From positions 1-54,052 of the forward strand of contig CAIUDG010000041.1 of the NCBI GenBank assembly GCA_903897925.1: a stretch of DNA of 54,052 bases, read 5' to 3'. This document shows positions 48,083 to 54,052 of the stretch, in pieces. A program made the translations under genes and the position numbers. A model generated the notes under the pieces. That model was given only the letters and a program-made list of their open reading frames with translations, was not told where the DNA came from and did no database searches. Source of the DNA: an uncultured beta proteobacterium (lineage in GTDB: Bacteria > Pseudomonadota > Gammaproteobacteria > Burkholderiales > Burkholderiaceae_C). The first letter of the stretch is position 1; every line of letters starts with the position of its first letter.

Positions 48083-49275
48083 CAGATCGTACGAACCCTA
48101 TTCGGTTGGGAGTATTGGGGCTGGGGCGTGCCTTTACCCTTATGGTCCCGACGTTCGCATCGGACCCACGTATACGCATAGTCGCGGGATTTGATCCTCG
48201 TGCTTCAGCGACCAAATTGCTGCAGACCGAATTTGGTGCGCATGTCCATCTCTCGCCTGAGTCGCTGTGTGCTGACCCGGATGTCGACTGGATTTACGTT
48301 GCGACTCCCCACCAGTTGCATGCGGAGCATGTGGCACTGGCTGCGCGCTTTGGTAAACATGTACTAGTGGAAAAGCCGATGGCAATAAGTTTGCTGGAAT
48401 GCCAGTGCATGATTGATGCTTGTGCGGATGCTGGTACCCATCTGATAGTTGGACACAGTCACAGCTTCAATATGCCAGTACGCATGGCGCGTGGCCTGAT
48501 TCGAAGTGGAAAGTACGGCCAGGTTCGCATGGTTCACGCGATGAATTTCACCGATTTTTTGTACCGACCGAGGCGTCCCGAGGAGTTGGACACGGCCAAA
48601 GGTGGTGGAGTGGTGTTCAGCCAAGCCGCGCATCAGGTCGATATTGTTAGGCTGCTTGCCGGGGGAATGGTGGGTTCTGTATACGCGCGGGCCGGGCGGT
48701 GGGACAGAAGTCGGCCAACGGAAGGGGCTTACAGTGCGATGTTGGATTTCGAAAATGGTGCATTCGCTAGCTTGAATTACAACGGATATGGATACTTTGA
48801 TACTGACGCGATGATGGGCTGGGTCGGCGAAATGGGGATCCCCAAGTCGAATTTGGCGCACTCGCTAACTCGTCAAAAGTCCATGGCATGCACCAACGAG
48901 GTGGCAGAGGCGACCCGTAAAGCGGATCGAAATTACGGTGGTAGCGACTATCAAGCTACGCAGCCAGGTGTGGCCCAGTCATTTCAGCATTTTGGGCCGG
49001 TAATTGTTAGCTGCGACGGAGCCGACCTCCAACTTACCCCTGCGGGATTGACGATTCATGACTTGAGCGGAAGCCATGCCCAAATTGCGGAAGTGCCAGC
49101 TATACCCCGATCAGAGGTGATTGACGAGCTATGGGATGTGGCGCGTTTAGGCCGTGCACCTGTGCATACCGGGGCATGGTCACTGGCTACGATGGAGGTC
49201 TGCCTGGCAATTCTTGCGTCCGATGCCCAGCATCGCGCTATCATCCTGGAGCACCAAGTTAGACCACCAGATTAA
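48079..49275 (+). CDS. pht4: Phthalate 4,5-cis-dihydrodiol dehydrogenase (Gfo/Idh/MocA type)
   Basis: A 398-residue NAD-dependent oxidoreductase. The Rossmann motif is LGVLGLGRAFTLM, with the family EKPMA segment and the active-site helix GGGVVFSQAAHQVDIVRLLAGG. It should oxidise the cis-4,5-dihydrodiol of phthalate to 4,5-dihydroxyphthalate. The GTG start overlaps the reductase stop by 4 bp, so stoichiometric expression is expected. Known Pht4/OphB proteins are of this fold, unlike the SDR-type dehydrogenases of most dioxygenase pathways; with a decarboxylase and a Rieske enzyme nearby the assignment is strong. Confidence 0.92.
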   Translation: MTDRTNPIRLGVLGLGRAFTLMVPTFASDPRIRIVAGFDPRASATKLLQTEFGAHVHLSPESLCADPDVDWIYVATPHQLHAEHVALAARFGKHVLVEKPMAISLLECQCMIDACADAGTHLIVGHSHSFNMPVRMARGLIRSGKYGQVRMVHAMNFTDFLYRPRRPEELDTAKGGGVVFSQAAHQVDIVRLLAGGMVGSVYARAGRWDRSRPTEGAYSAMLDFENGAFASLNYNGYGYFDTDAMMGWVGEMGIPKSNLAHSLTRQKSMACTNEVAEATRKADRNYGGSDYQATQPGVAQSFQHFGPVIVSCDGADLQLTPAGLTIHDLSGSHAQIAEVPAIPRSEVIDELWDVARLGRAPVHTGAWSLATMEVCLAILASDAQHRAIILEHQVRPPD

Positions 49276-49303
49276 GAATTGACCAGCTGATCCTGTTTCC
49301 GCC

Positions 49304-49813
49304 ATGAGTAACATCCGCCCCGACATCCAGAATTTGCTTAAGCATTGGCGGGAATCGATCCCCGAAGACCGACTTGCCCACTTAGTACGGGATGTGGCGC
49401 GTGCCCAGATGAAAGCGCTTCAACGCCGTCTGTCGCAACATGCGGTTTCATTTGGGCATTGGACATTCCTGCGAATACTCTGGACCCAAGATGGGCTAAC
49501 CCAAAAGGAACTGAGTGACCTCGCCGGAGTCATGGAGCCGACCACCTACAGCGCCGTCAGAGCCATGGAAGAAGCCGGATTTATCGAACGCAGACAGATG
49601 GACGGGAATCGCAAGAATATGCACGTATTCTTAACGCCAGCGGGGCTATCTTTGGAAAAAAAGCTGGTCCCATTGGCAGAAGAAGTAAACGCTATTAGTG
49701 TCCGAGGCCTGAGTGAAAAGAATATCACGCTTTTGCGCAAGTGCCTTTTGTCCATCATTGAGAACTTGGCGCTTGAGGAAGAGGGTGACGTCAACGATGT
49801 CGACGCCCCCTAA
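49304..49813 (+). CDS. MarR-family regulator of the phthalate island
   Basis: A 169-residue winged-helix regulator. The recognition region is DGLTQKELSDLAGVMEPTTYSAVRAMEEAGFIERRQMDGNRKNMHVFLTPAG (residues 64-115), classical MarR. The start at 49304 is 28 bp after the dihydrodiol dehydrogenase stop, likely the third gene of that operon; no strong ribosome site is visible. It is the only transcription factor in the island part of the window. The recurring palindrome CTTAG-N4-CTAAG is therefore probably its operator, with phthalate or an intermediate as effector. Phthalate regulators I know of are IclR- or LysR-type, so MarR control would be less usual. Confidence 0.88.
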   Translation: MSNIRPDIQNLLKHWRESIPEDRLAHLVRDVARAQMKALQRRLSQHAVSFGHWTFLRILWTQDGLTQKELSDLAGVMEPTTYSAVRAMEEAGFIERRQMDGNRKNMHVFLTPAGLSLEKKLVPLAEEVNAISVRGLSEKNITLLRKCLLSIIENLALEEEGDVNDVDAP

Positions 49814-49837
49814 ACCTCACGTGGCTGCTTAATTACA

Positions 49838-50827
49838 CTAAATGCTGTACGACTCGTAGGTGGACGGGTCAAACAACTCATCTATTGTCAGCTTTCGCTT
49901 CGATAAGCCCTGTGCATGATGGTGATGCAAAAAGGCTGCTAAGGTTTTTTGATTAGCACCCACACCATAAGACCAAAAATCTTCACCTAGCGTTTCCTTG
50001 GCCGCCTTGAGTTGTTCTTCGACGAATGGCAGAGTGACCTTGGTGGCTGATGTGTCAGCCAATAGTTCGAGTGCTTTGGCCTTGGACTCGCTGAAAGCCT
50101 TGAATAACGCTGCAGGAAGCCAGCGATTTTTCGCGGCCAACTCCTTGCGGATACCAAGCACATGCATGATAGGAAAAATTCCAGTCCGCCGATAGTAGTC
50201 TTTTGCGACTATTGTGGGGTCGTCAAATAGCCAACCGATATTTGGATTATTCAACACCTTGGCACTTGGGGGCCTCGGTGCGATAAATCCGTCTATCTCG
50301 CCCTCGTCCAACATTTGTGAAATAGTGCGTCCATCTGGTGCACTTTCGATGCGAATGCCTTCCGGTAAATTCAGCTTGATCTTTTCAGGGCGTCCAGGTG
50401 TATCGATTCCTCCACGCACCCAGATAACGTCTTCAGGTGCAATTCCAAAGTCATCCTGCAAAATCGAACGGGCCCAGACGATAGCTGTTAACTGGTATTC
50501 AGGAACGCCAATTTTCTTTCCCTTTAAGTCCTCAGGTTTCTTGATACGGTCCTTGCGCACATATATTGATGTATGGCGGAAGGCTCGTGACAAGAACACA
50601 GGTATGCCGATATACGGACAATCGCCGCGCGAATGCCTCACCAGATAACTGGAAAACGATAACTCGGTGACATCGAAGTCCTCGCTTCGCATCGCCCGGA
50701 AGAACATTTCTTCCGGGTTCAGCAACATGTAGACGGGATCGCATCCATCAATCTGGACACGCCCGTCATAGAGGGCTCGATTACGATCGTAGTCGCCCAT
50801 AGCGACTGAGATTTTCATCTTGTTCAT
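49838..50827 (-). CDS. pht5: 4,5-Dihydroxyphthalate decarboxylase
   Basis: A 329-residue protein. The start MKISVAMGDYDRNRALYDGRVQIDGCD and the stretch DVTELSFSSYLV are those of Pht5/OphC. The fold is periplasmic-binding-protein-like but without a signal peptide; it is a cytoplasmic decarboxylase. It converts 4,5-dihydroxyphthalate to protocatechuate. It lies 12 bp after the Rieske oxygenase gene in the same operon. Protocatechuate ring-cleavage genes are not in the window, so the pathway must continue elsewhere. Confidence 0.93.
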   Translation of the reverse strand: MNKMKISVAMGDYDRNRALYDGRVQIDGCDPVYMLLNPEEMFFRAMRSEDFDVTELSFSSYLVRHSRGDCPYIGIPVFLSRAFRHTSIYVRKDRIKKPEDLKGKKIGVPEYQLTAIVWARSILQDDFGIAPEDVIWVRGGIDTPGRPEKIKLNLPEGIRIESAPDGRTISQMLDEGEIDGFIAPRPPSAKVLNNPNIGWLFDDPTIVAKDYYRRTGIFPIMHVLGIRKELAAKNRWLPAALFKAFSESKAKALELLADTSATKVTLPFVEEQLKAAKETLGEDFWSYGVGANQKTLAAFLHHHHAQGLSKRKLTIDELFDPSTYESYSI

Positions 50828-50839
50828 TGGAATTCTGAA

Positions 50840-52159
50840 TCAGGCATTAATCTTGTATTGATCGTCCTGTTCTTGTGCAGCAGTTTCCTTCTCCCAGACA
50901 AATTTCGCTTCAAACGCGCGCCAGTCGGTCTCTTTGGGAATTACACCTTGGAACGAGCACACAGAGTCGGTGACCGCATCACTGCCTGTGCCTATCACAG
51001 ATCCATTGGTTTGATACCCTTTCGCAGCTTCCAGCATGACTTTGCGGAATTCCACGATGGCCATATCGCTGGCACCCAACCGGTCACGGCTACGGTCGGC
51101 AATGGGGCCCATGGTCAGCCACATGGCCATATCCTGATTGGGGATTCCTGTGATACCAGAAAAGTTTCCGTTCTTCATCGCCTGGCGATCTTGAAAATAG
51201 CGATTCTCATAATTCCGCAATGGTTTGTAGTTGCTATCAAGGTCGATTCCTACAGTTTGGCCAAGGAACTTGCGCCAAGTCGCGGTCTCCGGCACTTGAT
51301 CCGGCTTACCCCAGCCTATGAAGTAAAAGCAGGTGTTGGTGTCGTCCACGGGCACGTTCACGTTCGCAACGTTGTACAGGTTGTTGGGCGGAATCAACAC
51401 AGTCCAGGGAGCGACGAAAACTGTAGAGCGCACATAGTCATGAGTCGCGGCATTGAAGATCGGACGGCGTATAGCCGCGTAGCGGAAACCGTAGTTCGTG
51501 CGTTGCACTTGCATTCTTGGTGCCTTGTCCGTTGATGGACGCAACCAGTTCTTGTCGTTCGCTTCTGCACCGTGAACACGAGCAGGAACCATGTCGGAGC
51601 TGTGCAGGCTGGAGCTGTGCGCGGAATCAATGGCTCCCTCTAAAATTTGCGCCCAGTTCACAGGCATCACGACCTTGGCGACACTCACGCGAGTATCGGC
51701 AGTTGGGGCCCAGCGCGGTGGAACGAATTCAGGCATGCTCTCAATGGGACCCATGTATGCCCAGATGAACCCAGCCCATTCCTTAACCGGATACGCTTTA
51801 ACTTTAACTTTGTCCAGCATGCCACTGGCGTCGGGTTCAGAGGACATCTCGGTAACATTACCATTCACATCCATCTTCCACCCGTGGTAGAGGCAACGCA
51901 GTCCGCCTTCTTCGTTGCGTCCAAATACCAGCGACGCACGGCGATGTGGGCAATATTCGTCGAGTACACCAACCTGTCCATCGCTATCCCGAAAAACTAC
52001 AAGATCCTCGCCTAGGATGCGTGCTTTTACCGGGGTTCCATCGGGTTCTGGAACCTCTTCGAGCAAACAAATTGGGATCCAATGGCGACGCATCATTTGT
52101 CCCATTGGAGCGTCGTTCTCGACTCGACACATCAGTTGGTTCTCTTCACTACTAATCAT
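50840..52159 (-). CDS. pht3: Phthalate 4,5-dioxygenase, oxygenase component
   Basis: A 439-residue Rieske non-heme iron oxygenase. The Rieske ligands are Cys70-x-His72 and Cys89-x-x-His92 (EYCPHRRASLVF, LRCLYHGWKMD). The mononuclear iron site is EGAIDSAHSSSLH, with Asp178 as the bridging residue and His181 and His186 as ligands. It dihydroxylates phthalate at C4-C5. Family members of this type are homo-oligomers without a beta subunit, which fits the lack of a small-subunit gene. AGGAG sits 7 bp before the ATG at 52159. Divergent from the methylase-like gene with operator-like sequence between. Confidence 0.93.
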   Translation of the reverse strand: MISSEENQLMCRVENDAPMGQMMRRHWIPICLLEEVPEPDGTPVKARILGEDLVVFRDSDGQVGVLDEYCPHRRASLVFGRNEEGGLRCLYHGWKMDVNGNVTEMSSEPDASGMLDKVKVKAYPVKEWAGFIWAYMGPIESMPEFVPPRWAPTADTRVSVAKVVMPVNWAQILEGAIDSAHSSSLHSSDMVPARVHGAEANDKNWLRPSTDKAPRMQVQRTNYGFRYAAIRRPIFNAATHDYVRSTVFVAPWTVLIPPNNLYNVANVNVPVDDTNTCFYFIGWGKPDQVPETATWRKFLGQTVGIDLDSNYKPLRNYENRYFQDRQAMKNGNFSGITGIPNQDMAMWLTMGPIADRSRDRLGASDMAIVEFRKVMLEAAKGYQTNGSVIGTGSDAVTDSVCSFQGVIPKETDWRAFEAKFVWEKETAAQEQDDQYKINA

Positions 52160-52186
52160 GCTATAGCTCCTGTTTAGGTTAGGTGA

Positions 52187-52228
52187 CTAAGTAATCACGC
52201 CTGGGAATATACTTCGATACCTAAGTAA
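52187..52228. promoter_or_regulatory. Island operator 3 region (degenerate palindrome plus half-site)
   Basis: CTTCGATACCTAAG at 52212-52225 has two mismatches to the CTTAGATATCTAAG operator. A half-site CTAAGTAA at 52187-52194 repeats the CTAAGTAA at 52221-52228, 34 bp apart. The pair lies between the divergent oxygenase and methylase-like genes and could control both. Confidence 0.6.
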
Positions 52229-52233
52229 AAGTC

Positions 52234-52245
52234 GTAAGTACTTAC
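52234..52245. promoter_or_regulatory. Palindrome GTAAGTACTTAC before the methylase-like gene
   Basis: A perfect 12-bp palindrome ending 4 bp before the ribosome site of the gene at 52260. It shares the AAGT/ACTT element with the island operator and may be a further weak site or a start-proximal control element. Confidence 0.4.
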
Positions 52246-52259
52246 CCTTAAGGATGAGA

Positions 52260-53627
52260 ATGCCCCGCACATCAATTTGCTTTAAGAAAATTCAAGAGCT
52301 TCTGTCGCAAGATGACGCTATCGAGAGCGCAGTACAAAAACTCTCACAGATCTCCTGGCTGTTGTTTCTTCGCCTTTTGGACGCGATGGACATCGACTTG
52401 GAGTGCGCGGATCCAAGCTACTTCAGCCCATTGCCGCCGGCGTTGCGGTGGGGCAGGTGGACTACCCATCCGAAATATCACGGAGACGAGTACCTGCTGT
52501 GCTTTGTGGACTCCGAATTGCTGCCCGCTTTGCGCCAATTGAACTGGCAAGATCCGACAAGTGGTGTCAGCAAGTACTTGCGTGAAGTGTTTTCAAACGT
52601 ATTCAATTACATGAAGAACGGCGCCTTGCTGAGGCAAGTTATCGGATGCATCAATGAGATTAGTGTGCGGCAGGGCGCAGACCGCGCGGAACTCTGTGCT
52701 CAATACGAAAAAATGCTGAGCGGCCTACTCGCGGCACGTCTCGAAGGTGGGTTCTATACTCCACGTGCCATTACTACGCTCATGGTGAATCGCCTCAACC
52801 CCCAGCCGGGTGAAACAGTAATGGATCCAGCAGTCGGAACGGGTGGCTTCCTTGTAAGCACAATCCGGCATTTGCAGGAATTAGCGAGATCCCGAGAGTA
52901 TGGTCGCTGTTACAGCGCGAGTGTCATTGGGTATGAGAAAAAGTCACTTCCATATCTGTTGTGCGCTACAAATCTACTGCTTCATGGCCTGCGAGTACCG
53001 CCCGGCATCAGTCACACAAACGCACTTGCGCAAGTGTTAGCTGAAATTACATCTAAAGATCAGACGGACATATTTGTCACTAATCCACCGGTGTACGAGG
53101 TGGAATCAGTTGGCATACAGAGGGGATTTCCACACGCGCTTCGGTCAAGCGAAACCGCTGCTCTGATGTGGGTTTTCGCCCAACACATCCTCAAGCCGCG
53201 TGGAAGAGGGGCCATCGTGCTTTCCGATACGGTACTTGCGAAAGAAGGGGGCATATCTCGCGTAAGTGAGCGACTTTTGAATGAGTGTAATTTGCACACC
53301 ATCGTACGTTTGCCTGCCGGCGTTCTTGCGCCGTATACAGCAATGTCGTTCAGCTTGTTGTTCTTCACCAAAGGCGCACCTACAAAGCACATCTGGTATT
53401 TTGAGCACAAGTGCCCCGCAGGTCGAAAGAACTACACAAAGGTCCATTGCTTGAAAACGCAGGACTTCGAAAAACTAAAAGAATGGTGGGGAGATGAAAT
53501 CGACGGATTCTCCAGTCGTAGAGTGACGGAGCAGTCCTGGATCGTGCCTGCCGAAGTCATACGAGCGGACAACTTCAACCTGCTGCAGAGCAACCCCTGG
53601 ACTTCGGGTAATTACTTAGAGACCTAA
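52260..53627 (+). CDS. Orphan HsdM-like N6-adenine methylase with altered motif IV
   Basis: A 455-residue protein of the type I methylase (N6_Mtase) family. The N-terminal helical domain (1-150) includes WLLFLRLLDAM. The SAM-binding motif is DPAVGTGGF (Asp189), preceded by GGFYTPRAITTLMV. The catalytic motif IV reads NPPV (275-278) in VTNPPVYEV, where active enzymes have NPPF or NPPY, so base flipping and stacking may be impaired. No hsdS or hsdR is nearby. The start at 52260 is preferred (AAGGA at 52250-52254) over ATG at 52254. The gene is divergent from the dioxygenase and has operator-like palindromes on both sides. Confidence 0.85.
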   Translation: MPRTSICFKKIQELLSQDDAIESAVQKLSQISWLLFLRLLDAMDIDLECADPSYFSPLPPALRWGRWTTHPKYHGDEYLLCFVDSELLPALRQLNWQDPTSGVSKYLREVFSNVFNYMKNGALLRQVIGCINEISVRQGADRAELCAQYEKMLSGLLAARLEGGFYTPRAITTLMVNRLNPQPGETVMDPAVGTGGFLVSTIRHLQELARSREYGRCYSASVIGYEKKSLPYLLCATNLLLHGLRVPPGISHTNALAQVLAEITSKDQTDIFVTNPPVYEVESVGIQRGFPHALRSSETAALMWVFAQHILKPRGRGAIVLSDTVLAKEGGISRVSERLLNECNLHTIVRLPAGVLAPYTAMSFSLLFFTKGAPTKHIWYFEHKCPAGRKNYTKVHCLKTQDFEKLKEWWGDEIDGFSSRRVTEQSWIVPAEVIRADNFNLLQSNPWTSGNYLET

Positions 53628-53628
53628 G
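53615..53628. promoter_or_regulatory. Island operator 4 (CTTAGAGACCTAAG)
   Basis: Two mismatches to operators 1 and 2, with both CTTAG/CTAAG arms intact. It overlaps the stop codon of the methylase-like gene. With the next copy 48 bp on, it marks a promoter for whatever lies downstream. Confidence 0.65.
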
Positions 53629-53662
53629 CTTTACAAGCCCGGACGGATTAAATACACTGATG

Positions 53663-53676
53663 CTTAGTTGGCTAAG
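53663..53676. promoter_or_regulatory. Island operator 5 (CTTAGTTGGCTAAG)
   Basis: The arms CTTAG/CTAAG are intact, with a different 4-bp centre. It lies 48 bp after operator 4 and 83 bp before a small ORF with a strong ribosome site. The AT-rich DNA around it (GGATTAAATACACTGA) looks promoter-like. Confidence 0.6.
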
Positions 53677-53758
53677 TATGTGCATTTATGGCCGGCGAGC
53701 GACTATTGGTCGTAGCCAATGCGACAACCAAAATTCCCTAAACCGAGGAGGTGAGAAG

Positions 53759-53905
53759 GTGACGGTGACTCAGTCGTATGTCTCTAGAAACTGCGATTGC
53801 AACCCCATGCAAAAAAATGACCATTTCAATAATCAAATTAGACATAGAAATCTGGCCAGAGGTGCAAAGCGCCAAACAGCTGAAATGAAATTAGGAGACT
53901 TATGA
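53759..53905 (+). CDS. Possible 48-residue small protein coupled to the interrupted gene
   Basis: A GTG start at 53759 with a strong GAGGAGG site at 53745-53751, 7 bp upstream. The product is basic and Asn/Gln-rich with a Cys-x-Cys near residue 12. It has no recognised domain. Its TGA overlaps the ATG of the IS-interrupted gene (ATGA), which supports translation of this frame as a leader or a small partner protein. No homologue known to me. Confidence 0.35.
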   Translation: MTVTQSYVSRNCDCNPMQKNDHFNNQIRHRNLARGAKRQTAEMKLGDL

Positions 53906-53912
53906 AAAAATA
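53902..53912 (+). pseudogene. Gene interrupted after its third codon by an insertion sequence
   Basis: ATG AAA AAA with an AGGAGA ribosome site at 53893-53898, then TA and immediately the presumed IS end at 53913, which creates a TAG. An MKK start suggests a signal peptide (exported protein). The rest of the gene lies beyond the IS, outside the window. Its identity is unknown; the promoter carries island operators 4 and 5. Confidence 0.5.
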
Positions 53913-54052
53913 GGTTCTTCGTCAATTTCACTGTGATTTTTCCCTTGCTGCGGGACAATCCAGTGATTCAATATTTTCATCTTGAGCATGAAAGACACCG
54001 CGCTGTATGAGCATCTTCTTGGACTGAAGGCCCCATGGTCTGTCAAGAAGGT
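53913..54052 (+). mobile_element. ISL3-family insertion sequence, left end (continues past window)
   Basis: The presumed left end starts GGTTCTTCGTCAATTTCACT at 53913, a GG-TCTTCGTCA start as I recall for ISL3-family inverted repeats. A transposase gene starts 75 bp in. The target side is A-rich (GAAAAAATA), in line with the AT-rich targets of this family. The right end and target duplication are not in the window. Confidence 0.7.
53988..54052 (+). CDS. ISL3-family transposase (5' end only)
   Basis: The first 21 codons of a transposase. MKDTALYEHLLGLKAPWSV followed by KKV is the typical N-terminus of ISL3 transposases (ELYxxLLGLxxPWxVxxV), which continue with a zinc finger and a DDE domain. 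It is cut by the window end. Confidence 0.8.
   Translation, partial: MKDTALYEHLLGLKAPWSVKK

Noticed and set aside
53660..53758. Longer version of the small ORF starting at 53660
   Set aside because: It would cover operator 5 and has no ribosome site; the GTG at 53759 with GAGGAGG is better.

Overview
The window reads as a GC-rich chromosome of a betaproteobacterium, most likely Burkholderiales/Comamonadaceae (Rhodoferax/Polaromonas-like). The signs are the high-GC codon use over the first 39 kb, a split metH, a GTP-type PEP carboxykinase, a reductive pyrimidine pathway encoded as preTA-hydA-hydrolase, and an extragenic element of the type I associate with that family. The last 15 kb (from about 38.96 kb) is visibly lower in GC and starts by cutting through comM, so I read it as a genomic island.

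Layout. 0-12 kb is a pyrimidine salvage/catabolism block: a nitrate/sulfonate/HMP-type ABC transporter (ATPase end, two permeases, binding protein), a RutR-like TetR regulator, GTP cyclohydrolase II, an IscR-like regulator without cluster cysteines, and, on the minus strand, preT-preA-hydA-amidohydrolase-cytosine deaminase. A perfect RutR-type palindrome lies upstream of preT. 12-15.5 kb is the glutarate module: LysR, glutaryl-CoA dehydrogenase and CoA-transferase. 15.6-20.3 kb holds an EamA transporter, a family repeat, an Uup-type ABC-F protein, a small membrane protein and a GGDEF cyclase. 20.3-24.2 kb encodes MmsA and an omega-amino acid aminotransferase with a divergent LysR. These can take the beta-alanine made by the pyrimidine pathway on to acetyl-CoA. 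24.3-29 kb has dadA with an ArgP-like LysR, a metallophosphoesterase, a third LysR and a small membrane protein. 29-38.3 kb has pckG (structured leader), RecQ, and metH as two genes flanking a cyclic-nucleotide-binding protein. The second metH gene has an SAH riboswitch.

The island (38.96 kb to the end) begins with a truncated comM and a coupled gene pair ending in a PIN nuclease. It continues with a phthalate 4,5-dioxygenase pathway (oxygenase, reductase, cis-dihydrodiol dehydrogenase, 4,5-dihydroxyphthalate decarboxylase), a branched-chain-amino-acid-type ABC importer with fused LivH-LivM permease, two hemerythrin-type proteins, a MarR regulator, and an orphan HsdM-like methylase with an altered catalytic motif. 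A palindrome CTTAG-N4-CTAAG recurs at the importer promoter, the reductase/hemerythrin divergent promoter, the oxygenase/methylase divergent promoter (degenerate), and twice after the methylase gene. This suggests one MarR regulon covering transport, catabolism, O2-binding proteins and the methylase. The last promoter leads to a small ORF and to a gene interrupted after its third codon by an ISL3-family insertion sequence that runs off the window.
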